From the NCBI RefSeq assembly GCF_019968905.1, contig NZ_CP079946.1, positions 1,984,001 through 2,048,000 of the forward strand: 64,000 nt of DNA. The letters are read 5' to 3'. A program made the position numbers and the translations under genes. The notes beneath the pieces were generated by a model. That model worked only from the letters and a program-made list of their open reading frames with translations, made no database searches and was not told where the DNA came from. Origin of the DNA: Corallococcus sp. EGB. GTDB taxonomy: Bacteria; Myxococcota; Myxococcia; Myxococcales; Myxococcaceae. Positions 53,086 to 61,896 of the stretch are shown here, piece after piece. Positions within the stretch are counted from its first letter, which is position 1, and each line of letters starts with the position of its first letter.

Positions 53086-54042
53086 ATGGCCGACATCACC
53101 CATCGCATGGTTCGGACGAATGGCATCCACCTGCACCTGGCGGAGGCCGGACAGGGGCCGCTGGTGCTGCTCCTCCATGGCTGGCCGGAGTCCGCGTACT
53201 CGTGGCGGCACCAGCTCGTGGCGCTCGCGGACGCGGGCTACCACGCGGTCGCGCCCGACGTTCGCGGCTATGGCCAGAGCGACGCGCCGGAGCCCATCGA
53301 GGCGTACAGCATGAAGCAGCTGCTCGCGGACTTCGTGGGCCTGCTGGACGCGCTGGGGGAGGAGACCGCCGTGGTCGTGGGCCACGACTGGGGCGCGGCG
53401 ATGGCGTGGACCTGCGCCGCGCTGCACCCGGACCGCTTCCGGGCCGTCGTGGGCATGAGCGTGCCGCACCTGGGCCGCGCGCCCCTGCCGCCCACGCAGC
53501 TGTTCCGGAGCATGTTCAAGGACACGTGGGTCTACATCCTCTACTTCCAGGAGCCGGGCGTCGCCGAGGCGGAGCTCGAAGCGGACATTCCGAGGTCGGT
53601 CCGCACCATCCTGGCCGGCACCCCCGGCTTCGATTCGCAGGCGCTGGTCTCGAAGACGCGCCGCAAGGGGGATGGCCTCCTCACCGGCCTCGATGCGCCG
53701 GACGCGCTGCCCGCGTGGCTGACGGAGGCGGATGTCGCGCACTACGCGAAGGAGCTGGAGCACAGCGGCTTCCGGGGCGGGCTCAATCGCTATCGCAACA
53801 TGGACCGGGACTGGGAGGAGTTGCCCGAGCTGGCGACCGCCCTCATCCGGCAGCCGGCGCTGTTCATCGTCGGGGAGAAGGACCCGGGCCGCGCCTTCTC
53901 GCCGGTGGACCCCATGAAGGCGCTGGTGCCCGGCCTCCGGGACATGGTCGTCCTCCCGGGCGCGGGCCATTGGATCCAGCAGGAGCGCCCCGCGGAGGTG
54001 AACGCCGCCCTGCTGTCCTTCCTGAAGTCCCTGCCCACGTGA
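53086..54042 (+). CDS. Alpha/beta hydrolase, soluble epoxide hydrolase type
   Basis: The 318-residue protein has the oxyanion motif HGWPES, the nucleophile elbow VVVGHDWGAAMAW with Asp as nucleophile (the epoxide hydrolase pattern), and GAGHWIQQERP with the catalytic His. The lid region has YILYFQEPGVAE, as in epoxide hydrolases. I prefer the ATG at 53086 (MADITHRMVRTNGI) over one 12 codons upstream, which would reach back toward the dyads. It is cytosolic. Confidence 0.88.
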   Translation: MADITHRMVRTNGIHLHLAEAGQGPLVLLLHGWPESAYSWRHQLVALADAGYHAVAPDVRGYGQSDAPEPIEAYSMKQLLADFVGLLDALGEETAVVVGHDWGAAMAWTCAALHPDRFRAVVGMSVPHLGRAPLPPTQLFRSMFKDTWVYILYFQEPGVAEAELEADIPRSVRTILAGTPGFDSQALVSKTRRKGDGLLTGLDAPDALPAWLTEADVAHYAKELEHSGFRGGLNRYRNMDRDWEELPELATALIRQPALFIVGEKDPGRAFSPVDPMKALVPGLRDMVVLPGAGHWIQQERPAEVNAALLSFLKSLPT

Positions 54043-54089
54043 GGCGGTGACGGAGGGCTGTCCCCTTCAGGACCTGGGACGGGCCTCCA

Positions 54090-54613
54090 GCAATCCCAGA
54101 CGCTGAAGGCTCCCGGGCGAGGAAGTCCCAGGCCGCGCGCTCCGCCAGCGTCTTGGACTTTGGGGAGGCGCCCACGCCGGGGCGCTGCGGGTCCGTCCAA
54201 TCCGCCTCGGGGAACAGCGTCTTCCCGGGCGGATGGCCATAGCCGATGGCCGCGAACGAGGAGGTCAGCACCACGCGCTTGACGCCCGCGTCTCGCGAGG
54301 CGCGCAGCACTCGGAGCGCTCCTTCACGCGCGGGGATGAGCAGCTCGTCCTCGTGCCGGGGGGCACCGGAGGGGAAGGGGGAGGCCACGTGCAGCACGTA
54401 GTCGCAGCCTCCGCCCAGCCCGCGTCCCGCAGCGGCGAAGGAAAGGCGGGAGCCCGGTTCCACGCCGCCTTCCTTCAACACGGTGAGGACCTCGCCCTCG
54501 CGCGTCAGGTCCCGCACGGTGGTGCGCACCTGATGGCCCGCAGCCAGGAGCTGCACGATGCAATGTCCGCCGATGAAGCCGGATCCGCCAAGAGCCCTGA
54601 AGTGCACCTTCAC
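54090..54613 (-). pseudogene. Truncated NAD-dependent epimerase (dihydroflavonol-reductase-like)
   Basis: From a GTG at 54613 the frame reads GGSGFIGGHCIVQLLAAGHQ (dinucleotide site), CDYVLHVASPFPSG, VKRVVLTSSFAAIGYGH and SKTLAERAAWDFL (a SxK-type remnant of YxxxK). Homology stops near 54100, about half way through a normal 340-residue enzyme, and the beginning is also damaged. It is a fragment. Confidence 0.7.
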
Positions 54614-54809
54614 GGCGCCTGGCCCGAAGCGTGGGTGGACGTGGCGCGGTGTACCTCCATGGAGTCCCTGCGCATTGCCACTCGACCGGAATCCTGCGGC
54701 GCTGCTGAGCATTCACGGTGAAATGTGATTGTTCGAGCAATTGATGCTTTTCGTTGTTTGTCTGGAATCGCAGACTGCGGGTGCTTCAATCCATGACCTG
54801 GAGGGCACG

Positions 54810-55718
54810 ATGCGGATGCAATGGATTGCGCTGGTTGTCGCGTTGGGGGCCGTCGCCTGCGGAGGCGGTTTCGAGCAGGAGGACGCGGAGGCGTTGGGGA
54901 CGCAACGCGCGGGACTCACCATCACCACAGAGGACCAGGTCGTGGCCCGGCTGCCCGCGAGCACGGGAGCGGGCTATGCCTATGGGGAGTACCTGCCTCC
55001 GGGCTACCTGACGTCCACCGCGTCCTATCCGGTCATCATCCACCTGAACGGGAATGGTGAGTTCGGCACGTCCCCCACGGAGGCGGACCTGCTGAACGTG
55101 GTGACGCGTCACGGGGCGTTGAAGAACATCCATTTCACGAGCCAGGGCAAGGCGTACTTCGGGCAGCACCAGGTGATGGTCTTCACGCCTCGTGCGCCGA
55201 CGAACTGGCAGCCCGCGGAGCTGGACGCGTTCATCAGCTTCCTCGTGGCGAACTACCGCGTGGACACGACGCGCATCTACCTGACGGGCATCAGCTTCGG
55301 CGGCTATGGGAGCTGGCAGTACGCGTACGCGTATGGGAGCCGGCTGGCCGCGCTGGCGCCCATGGCCACCAACATCGGTGGGCCGGGGCCCACCATCACC
55401 CAGTTGAAGAACGTTCCGGTGTGGGCGGTGCATTCGTTCGCGGACGGCGGCTCCCTGTCGGCGGAGACCTCCTGGCTGATGGGCGTGACGAAGAACTACG
55501 GGCAGTTCCAGCTGGTCCAGGTGCCGGCTCCCGCCCAGACGGTGACGTATCTGTTCCCGGGCGCCAGCAGCCCCACGTGGACGTCACAGCCCGGGGTGGT
55601 GGCCACGGGCGACGCCCTCTTGCGCCTCACCGTGCTGCCCGGCAGTGTGCATGACTGCTGGACCCAGCAGTACGACAACTACGCGTTCTGGGATTGGCTC
55701 CTCGCCCAGCACCGGTAG
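54810..55718 (+). CDS. Secreted esterase/depolymerase-like lipoprotein
   Basis: The 302-residue protein has a lipoprotein signal (MRMQWIALVVALGAVACGGG). An alpha/beta hydrolase fold follows, with YLTGISFGGYGSWQYA (nucleophile Ser in GISFGG), a likely acid in VHSFADGGSLS and His in LPGSVHDCW. The pattern is that of secreted feruloyl esterase or PHB depolymerase-like enzymes. GGAGGG lies 4-5 bp before the ATG. A strong hairpin follows the stop. Confidence 0.8.
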   Translation: MRMQWIALVVALGAVACGGGFEQEDAEALGTQRAGLTITTEDQVVARLPASTGAGYAYGEYLPPGYLTSTASYPVIIHLNGNGEFGTSPTEADLLNVVTRHGALKNIHFTSQGKAYFGQHQVMVFTPRAPTNWQPAELDAFISFLVANYRVDTTRIYLTGISFGGYGSWQYAYAYGSRLAALAPMATNIGGPGPTITQLKNVPVWAVHSFADGGSLSAETSWLMGVTKNYGQFQLVQVPAPAQTVTYLFPGASSPTWTSQPGVVATGDALLRLTVLPGSVHDCWTQQYDNYAFWDWLLAQHR

Positions 55719-55729
55719 CGCTCCGGCGC

Positions 55730-55755
55730 GCCCGCGGCACGGTCATGCCGCGGGC
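55730..55755 (+). terminator. Terminator hairpin of the esterase gene
   Basis: A perfect 10-bp stem (GCCCGCGGCA pairing with TGCCGCGGGC) with a 6-nt loop lies 11 bp after the stop. No T-tract is present. Confidence 0.65.
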
Positions 55756-56125
55756 GTTGGCGTAGCGGACACCGGCCACGAGGATGCGGGGTTGAACCCA
55801 ATGCCCGAGGATGCGCTTTCCATCCGGTGACAGCGACACGCGAAAGTCATCCTGACCCCCTGGAGGCAAGAATCGCAGGGGCTGCTTCTCCAGGGGGCCT
55901 GGGACGATGAAGCCCGTGATGGACGCGCGCCATCCAGCCGGGTCGCAGACGAGGGGGAGCACACCTCGGACCTCGGGACCGTAGGTGCGGTCTCTGCCCC
56001 AGGTGCCGACCAGGACCTTCGCTGGATCCACACTCCGGACCGGGGCGCCTGCGTCTGGCATTGCCTCCTGCTGCGCCAGGGCCACGTCTCGCGAGAGCGC
56101 GGCCGTCCCAGGATGGAAGGGGCGA
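55756..56125 (-). pseudogene. Hypothetical protein fragment
   Basis: The minus strand reads PAKVLVGTWGRDRTYGPEVR, VCDPAGWRASITGFIVPG and FRVSLSPDGKRILGHWVQPR, a protein-like stretch. It runs directly into the esterase terminator, so its C-terminus is missing. The start is unclear. It may be the beta-strand domain found beside serine hydrolases in myxobacteria, but I cannot name it. It ends about 180 bp short of the helicase gene. Confidence 0.35.
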
Positions 56126-56303
56126 GGCGCATGCGGCGGGCTCTCGGAGTCGGGTCCGGAAAGCGTTTGCCCTACGGGGGAGGCGCAACCGATAACAGGC
56201 GCTTTGCAATTGCGTGGAGCCGACAATCCGAGCTGACGGACATCGCCTACAACCGCCAAGGAGTTGGTGGGTCGCCGGCCCCAGGACTTCAACCTAAGGG
56301 TGC

Positions 56304-59300
56304 TTATGCGACCGCCGCCGCGAAGGACGCAAAAAGGTCGCCTGGGAGCGCGTGCTCAAGCTTCCAGGTGACCGCCATGGGCAACTCGCCCTCGTGCTTC
56401 ACGTAGGTTGCAGGGCCCAAAAAGTAGAACGCGCGGTCGTCGCTGCGCTGCCTCGCGAAGAGCATGATGCTGGTGCCCTGCTGGACGTGGCATTGGTAGC
56501 GCTGTCCCGTCTCGCTGTCGGCGCGCGTGACCGATTGACTCTCCCAGTGGATGAGGTCCCGGCTGATGGCGTAGTCGCGGTAGCGTGTCGTCGGCGAGAA
56601 GTGCCCGCTCGTCTTGTCGAGTGTGAACGCGAGCAGGTCCGTCTTGGACTCTTTGGCCCAGTAGACGCCCGTTTGCCAAGGAGCCACTTTGGCCCCATCA
56701 CCAATGCCGAACGCTGCAAGAATCTCGATGCGCGTGTAGCGAGCATGGATGGTCAGCGGCACGTCCCGATGACTCACCAAAGGCGAAGGTAGGTGGGAAA
56801 TGCGACTGCTGAGCGTGTGGAGGAGTGCGAGGACCTCTCGGCGAATCTGGGGGTGGCCCCAGAGGATTGCGCATCCTTCATCCAGCGTGGATGACTTGCT
56901 CACCGCTTTATCGACGAGCGATGCAACCAGCATCCGAAGCAGGCGTCGGTCCACAGAGGAGAGCGCCTTCTCATGGGGGGCTGCATCCGAGTCAAGCAGT
57001 CGCCGGTAGGTATCAATCCGCCCACCGTCATCAATGTGGAGGAGCCGACCACAGGCTCGGCGCAAGGAAGCCTCATGAGGGCCTGCGGGAAGCACAGGGA
57101 GCCCCGCGTCCTGACACAGGTCCGACCAGCTCTTGTCCGCAGCGTAAATGTCTTCGAGCTCAAGCCCGGACTCCGCGAGGAAGCCACTGAGCGACATGTT
57201 CTTGGCAGTCTTGGCGTAGCCGCGCAGTTCCTCCACCTTCTCGCTCCAGCGTGAAGGGACCGCGTTGCGGATACTTGCCAGCACGATCTCACTCGCGACG
57301 CGGTCAAACTCCATGTGACAGCCCGCTGGGAGAAACGGGAAGCCCTGCTCGACTTGCCTGGCCACCTCGGCGCGGGTTCCACCAAGCAGCGCCCGGAGGC
57401 GATGATCGAACCGGAACTCGGCATGGTGGTGGCCGACAAAGTCGAGGACGGTGCACACCGACTTGGACGGATGCCGGCGAAGTCCGCGACCCAACTGCTG
57501 AAGAAAGAGCGTGGGACTGTCCGTGGGCCGCAGCATCAAGAGGGTATCGACGGCCGGCACGTCCACACCCTCGTTGAAAAGGTCGACGGAGAACACGACA
57601 TTCACGCGCCGCTGCGCCAGGTCCCGAAGCGCCTGGCGCCGTTCATCGTCAGGTGTATCGGACCAGATAGCGATGGCACGAATGCCAGCATCGCTGAAGG
57701 TCCGCGCCATGAAACGGGCGTGCTCGACGCTGACACAGAACCCCAGCGCCCTCATCTGAGAGAGGTCTTCCGACCGGCGTGCGACCTCCTTCAATACGAG
57801 CCGTACCCACGCGTCGTTGCGCGTAAACAGATTTGAGAGGCTCTCGACGTCGTAACCCCGTCCGCGGCGCCATGGAACCTCGCGCAGATCTATGCCGTCG
57901 TGAACGGCGTAGTAGGCGAAGGGAACGAGCCGGTGCTGATCGATGGCATCCCAGAGCCTCAACTCTGCAGCAATTCGGCCCTCAAACCAGTCGAGCACAG
58001 GCATGCCGTCGCTTCGCTCAGGGGTAGCGGTCAGCCCCAGCAGTTCTACTGGACGGAGATGCTCCAGGAGACTCTGGTAGGTGGGGGCGGCGGCGTGGTG
58101 GAATTCGTCGACGATGACAACGTCGAAGTGGGCTGCATCCAGATGCTTGAGCCCTGTCGCAGTCAGGCTCTGGACTGATGCGAAGACATGCTCAAAGTGC
58201 GTGGGACGCTCACCGCCCACCCACAGTTCGCCAAAGGAATGCTCGCGGAGCGCATGGCGAAACGTAGAACGGGTCTGCATGAGAATCTCCTCGCGGTGGG
58301 CGACAAAAAGGAGACGTGCGCGAGGAAGGGTCTCGCGCAGCCGCGCGTAGTCAAGCGCCGCCATGACCGTCTTTCCTGTGCCCGTCGCGGAGACGAGCAG
58401 GTTTCGATGATGGCCACGCTGCCGTGACAAGGCGATCTGCTCGAGCAGTCGCTCCTGAAAGGGCTCAGGACGGAGCTCAATGGGACTCAACTCGAGTGGT
58501 GAGTTTCGGTCGCCAGCGCTCGCCGTACGGGCCAGAAACTGCTCGCGGTCGTATGGGGCAAAGTCGCCGCTGTTCCAGTAACTTTCAAAGACTGCAGCGA
58601 CCTTGTCGACAACGCTTGGATTGCGTGCGCGCGAAGCACGAACATTCCATTCGAGACCGCTGACTTGCGCGGAATGGGTCAAGTTGGATGACCCGATGTA
58701 GGCTGTTGAGAACCCTGACCGACGGTGGAAGAGCCATGCCTTCGCATGGAGTCGGGTGCTGCTCTGGTCATAGGACACCCGGATGTCCGCCCCCAGTTCC
58801 CGGAGCGCATCGAGTGCCCGTGCCTCTGTCGAGCCTGTGTAGGTCGTCGTCAGCACGCGGAGTCGCCGGCCCGCATGACAATGTGTACGCAGGGCCTCCA
58901 GCATGGGGGCAATTCCACTGCGCCGGATGAACGCCATGACGACGTCAATTTGATCGGCTGAGTGGATCTCCGCGAGTACTTGATTGCCTACGCGCGGTTC
59001 GCCGGGGGCATTCGTTAGCAGGGTCGTGTCGAGCAGCGGGATGAGTGGCTCGGAAAGCGTCTCAGTGCGCCCATCGGGGAGCTTCCCGAGAATGCTGCGA
59101 AGTATACTGGCAGGTTCCACCGGACGCTCACGCGTGAGGGCGCTCGCGTCTGTAGCGCATACAACGAGCTCGACGAGCTTGCGCGCGACGGCCGTGCCGA
59201 TAACTACGCGATCTTTTCGGTCAATCGAAGCGATGGCGCGCTCAACCACCTGAGCTACATGGAGGCCAATACGGTCCGCTGCCTCTGCTTCATGCAGCGC

Positions 59301-59399
59301 GGAGCGGTGGGCCTCCAGCCGAGGGGCCAAAGCGTTGAGCTGACCTTCTAGTGCTTCGGTGATCAGGAGCTCGTAAAGACCGCGTTCGTTCTGCGACAT
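56304..59399 (-). CDS. PLD nuclease - SF2 helicase - DUF3427-like protein, possible retron effector
   Basis: The 1031-residue protein has a phospholipase-D-type nuclease domain near 135-290 with one HxK motif (His218, Lys220) and GSSN (236-239). An SF2 helicase follows, with Walker A ATGTGKT (338-344), DEFH (431-434), LTATPER and QQLGRGLRRH. A long C-terminus (about 690-1031) resembles DUF3427. Helicases of this kind unwind or cut nucleic acid and often sit in defence islands. The codon use is less GC-biased than that of neighbours, suggesting transfer. It starts 18 bp after the reverse transcriptase stop on the same strand, so the two are surely one transcript. Confidence 0.88.
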   Translation of the reverse strand: MSQNERGLYELLITEALEGQLNALAPRLEAHRSALHEAEAADRIGLHVAQVVERAIASIDRKDRVVIGTAVARKLVELVVCATDASALTRERPVEPASILRSILGKLPDGRTETLSEPLIPLLDTTLLTNAPGEPRVGNQVLAEIHSADQIDVVMAFIRRSGIAPMLEALRTHCHAGRRLRVLTTTYTGSTEARALDALRELGADIRVSYDQSSTRLHAKAWLFHRRSGFSTAYIGSSNLTHSAQVSGLEWNVRASRARNPSVVDKVAAVFESYWNSGDFAPYDREQFLARTASAGDRNSPLELSPIELRPEPFQERLLEQIALSRQRGHHRNLLVSATGTGKTVMAALDYARLRETLPRARLLFVAHREEILMQTRSTFRHALREHSFGELWVGGERPTHFEHVFASVQSLTATGLKHLDAAHFDVVIVDEFHHAAAPTYQSLLEHLRPVELLGLTATPERSDGMPVLDWFEGRIAAELRLWDAIDQHRLVPFAYYAVHDGIDLREVPWRRGRGYDVESLSNLFTRNDAWVRLVLKEVARRSEDLSQMRALGFCVSVEHARFMARTFSDAGIRAIAIWSDTPDDERRQALRDLAQRRVNVVFSVDLFNEGVDVPAVDTLLMLRPTDSPTLFLQQLGRGLRRHPSKSVCTVLDFVGHHHAEFRFDHRLRALLGGTRAEVARQVEQGFPFLPAGCHMEFDRVASEIVLASIRNAVPSRWSEKVEELRGYAKTAKNMSLSGFLAESGLELEDIYAADKSWSDLCQDAGLPVLPAGPHEASLRRACGRLLHIDDGGRIDTYRRLLDSDAAPHEKALSSVDRRLLRMLVASLVDKAVSKSSTLDEGCAILWGHPQIRREVLALLHTLSSRISHLPSPLVSHRDVPLTIHARYTRIEILAAFGIGDGAKVAPWQTGVYWAKESKTDLLAFTLDKTSGHFSPTTRYRDYAISRDLIHWESQSVTRADSETGQRYQCHVQQGTSIMLFARQRSDDRAFYFLGPATYVKHEGELPMAVTWKLEHALPGDLFASFAAAVA

Positions 59400-59417
59400 C
59401 CCTTGATTCTAGCGCCC

Positions 59418-60764
59418 TCAGTCCCAGACAATCTGCTCGAAGATCGCGCGCAGTCTGGCTCCGCGGGCTGGGTGCAGATGCGTCACCCAGGCAATCCTTC
59501 CGAGCAGGTGCGCACGAAAGTCGGGATGGCCGCCGGTGTTCTGACTGTTCGGCCCTCGCGTGCGGCTCAGGTGCAGGAGGGCCTTCAGCCGGTCGTAGTC
59601 CGCGCGGCGAAGGCTGGGGTGCTGATTCACCACCACTCCCGCGAGCCATTGCTGGTGGCCCTGGTGCATCACCCGCGTCTTGTCCTCTCGCACCGTGAAG
59701 CCCTCGTCGCGCACGATGCTGCGCACGCACCGCAGCAGCCGGTGTGCGCTGCCTGCCCTCGCGTCGCTTCCTGAGAACGCCAGGTCATCCGCGTAGCGTG
59801 TGTAATGCATGCCCAGGGCCGCCGCGAGCGCCGACAGCCGGACGTCGAGCTTGTATGCTGCGAGATTCGCGAGCGCTGGCGAGGTCGGTGCCCCTTGAGG
59901 CAGGTGCCGCGACTCCAGCCTCCGTGCCAGTAGCCAGCGCGCATCCACCTTCCGGGCGTCGTCTGCCCTTCGGGCCTTCGCGACCACCGCTCCAGGCGTC
60001 CGGTTCGTGCAGAGCCCCGCCAACGCCCCCGCCACTCCGTCTGGATACCCGGCGGCGCGGAACACCCCCCAGACCCTCGGAGGCCGCACGGAGAGGAAGA
60101 AGTCCTCCAGGTCCAACCGCATGACGACTGCTTGTCCCGTGTGCGGTTCGACGAAGCCGCGGATGCCACGGCCCTTCACGAAGCCGTATGCCGCTTCGTG
60201 CGGAGGAATTCGGTCCAGGATGCCGTGAAGCACCTGTCGCTGAAGCCTCGCGAGCTCCTCGCCGGGCTGCTCCAGGAGCCGCTCTCCGCCGCTGCGTTTG
60301 GGAATCCAGGTGTAGCGATAGCGCCGCCAGCGTCCCGGCGAGGACGTGTGCTCCCGGCCCATCCCATCCGCGAGCCAGTCCAACTGGGCGCTCGTCACCT
60401 TCAGCCAGTCCGCGAGGTCCGCCTGGGTGGACAGGGCCGGAATGGGCCACGGTTGGCGTCCCATCTCCGGCTCGGAGGTGAGCCAGCGCACGACCCGCAC
60501 TGGCGCTTCGGGATTCGCGCAGGCCTGCTTCAACGCGGCCCGCGTCGCGAGCACCTCCGCGAGCAGCTCCAGCCTTCCGTGCGGTGGCCGGGGAAAGAAC
60601 CGCAGCACGCTCCTTGCGAGCGACCGGAGCCAGGAGAACCGGCCGCCCACGACCTCAGACCCCTTCGCGACCAGGCCGGAGACTGTCCACGGCGCCGCGA
60701 GGAAGGCGGACGCGAGCGCCCGGGCCACCACGGTCCGCCCGCTCATCCGGCACGCATCCGCCAT
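59418..60764 (-). CDS. Retron-type reverse transcriptase
   Basis: The protein of 448 residues (454 if a GTG at 60782 is used; positions below count from that GTG) has all the main RT motifs: PKRSGGERLLEQP, VMRLDLEDFFLSV, HLPQGAPTSPALANL (296-302), YTRYADDLAFSG with catalytic YADD (330-333), and EDKTRVM. The stretch WLAGVVVN (379-386) sits where retron enzymes have VTGLVVN. The sequence is close in style to the myxobacterial retron RTs. About 110 residues precede the RT core. Directly upstream lies a 140-bp hairpin-rich region like an msr-msd. The helicase gene follows 18 bp after the stop. A non-retron DRT-like RT is the alternative. Confidence 0.88.
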   Translation of the reverse strand: MADACRMSGRTVVARALASAFLAAPWTVSGLVAKGSEVVGGRFSWLRSLARSVLRFFPRPPHGRLELLAEVLATRAALKQACANPEAPVRVVRWLTSEPEMGRQPWPIPALSTQADLADWLKVTSAQLDWLADGMGREHTSSPGRWRRYRYTWIPKRSGGERLLEQPGEELARLQRQVLHGILDRIPPHEAAYGFVKGRGIRGFVEPHTGQAVVMRLDLEDFFLSVRPPRVWGVFRAAGYPDGVAGALAGLCTNRTPGAVVAKARRADDARKVDARWLLARRLESRHLPQGAPTSPALANLAAYKLDVRLSALAAALGMHYTRYADDLAFSGSDARAGSAHRLLRCVRSIVRDEGFTVREDKTRVMHQGHQQWLAGVVVNQHPSLRRADYDRLKALLHLSRTRGPNSQNTGGHPDFRAHLLGRIAWVTHLHPARGARLRAIFEQIVWD

Positions 60765-60789
60765 GCGGCGGCCCGGTCCCACCTGTCCC

Positions 60790-60930
60790 GTCTGGCGTGG
60801 CCAGGGTCGCGGCTTGCCGCGGGGTCGGCCACGCGTGGGGAAGTGCTCCGTGTATGGATTCCCCGGGGGTACCCCGGAGAGGCAGGGGACCGTGTCTCCA
60901 CGGACCTGCTACCTGCTGGGTTTCCAGACC
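60790..60930 (-). ncRNA. Candidate retron msr-msd RNA
   Basis: Reading the minus strand, GGTCTGG (from 60930) is followed by AGC-containing sequence. Then come a hairpin with GCAGG/CCTGC and CCGTG/CACGG stems capped by GAGA (60909-60882), a CCGGGG/CCCCGG hairpin (60877-60863), and a long hairpin with GCGTGGCC/GGCCACGC and CGCGGC/GCCGCG stems (60834-60795). CCAGAC (60795-60790) closes the unit and can pair with the first GTCTGG as a short a1/a2. This order, just before the RT, is that of msr-msd. The a1/a2 pairing is short, so the exact ends are uncertain. Confidence 0.6.
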
Positions 60931-61006
60931 GCCGCATGACGGCGGGAACCGTACAAGACGCCGCGGCTCCGGTCGAGCCAGCGGTCCTTCACGGTGCTCC
61001 GCCCGC

Positions 61007-61744
61007 TCAGTCCTGCGCCGTGGGACGGACAATCACCTCGCCCACGTCCACGTCGGCGGGCTGCTCGATGGCGAAGGCCATGGCCCGGGCAATCGCGTCC
61101 GGCGATATCGCGAGCTTGTCCCGGACCTCCTCGAACCGGGCCCGGAGCTCCGGGTTCTTCACGTGCTCGAGGAAGTTCGTCCGGGTCATCCCCGGAGAGA
61201 TGACCGTCACCCGCAGCCTGGCGCCTGCCTCCTGGCGCAGCCCCTCGGAGATGGCGCGCACGGCGAACTTCGTCCCGGCGTAGACCGCCTGACCCGGCAC
61301 GATCCGGTGCGCCGAGGTCGATGCGGTGTTGATGACGTGCCCGAAGCCCTGCTCGCGAAAAACAGGCAGCGCCGCGGCGATGCCGTACAGCACCCCCTTG
61401 ATGTTGGTGTCGATCAGCTCCTCCCAGTCGTCGACGCGCAGGTCGTCCAGCGGAGAGGTCGCCAGGCTGCCTGCGTTGTTGATGAGCACGTCCAGCCTGC
61501 CAAACCGCTCACGGGCCCGTCGGACGAGCCCGGCGACGTCCTCGCGCCGCCTCACGTCGGTTCGTACGGAGAGGGCCTGCCCTCCTGTCTTCGTGATGCG
61601 CTCCACCACCGGCTCCAACCGCTCCAGCCGACGCGCACCGAGCACGACCTTCGCCCCGCGCCCGGCGAGCAGCAGCGCCGCCGCTTCGCCAATGCCGCTG
61701 CTGGCCCCGGTGATGGCAATGACCTTGTCCTGGATGCCTGACAT
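61007..61744 (-). CDS. SDR family oxidoreductase
   Basis: The 245-residue protein is a classical short-chain dehydrogenase: TGASSGIGEAAA (cofactor site), NNAG, catalytic Ser in NTASTSAHR and YAGTK for Tyr/Lys. An Arg in GARRLER suggests NADP(H). GGAGGG lies before the ATG at 61744. It diverges from the AraC-type gene; a dyad lies between them. The substrate is unknown. Confidence 0.92.
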   Translation of the reverse strand: MSGIQDKVIAITGASSGIGEAAALLLAGRGAKVVLGARRLERLEPVVERITKTGGQALSVRTDVRRREDVAGLVRRARERFGRLDVLINNAGSLATSPLDDLRVDDWEELIDTNIKGVLYGIAAALPVFREQGFGHVINTASTSAHRIVPGQAVYAGTKFAVRAISEGLRQEAGARLRVTVISPGMTRTNFLEHVKNPELRARFEEVRDKLAISPDAIARAMAFAIEQPADVDVGEVIVRPTAQD

Positions 61745-61831
61745 GACGCCCTCCTGCCCGGCCAGGTGAGGGGAGGGCCGGGCCTGCAATGCAAGACGTA
61801 CCCATGCCGGGGCACCCTGGGCTTGGACGTT

Positions 61832-61854
61832 GTTGACATGTCGTGGATGTCAAC
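61832..61854. promoter_or_regulatory. Operator-like dyad between SDR and AraC genes
   Basis: A perfect inverted repeat GTTGACAT and ATGTCAAC with a 7-bp spacer lies midway in the divergent gap, 88 bp from the SDR start and 43 bp from the AraC start. Each arm holds TTGACA, a good -35 box in both directions, so a bound regulator would block both promoters. Confidence 0.65.
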
Positions 61855-61896
61855 TTCGCCCAAGCCACGGGGAAGGCTCATCCCTAGAATCCATCC

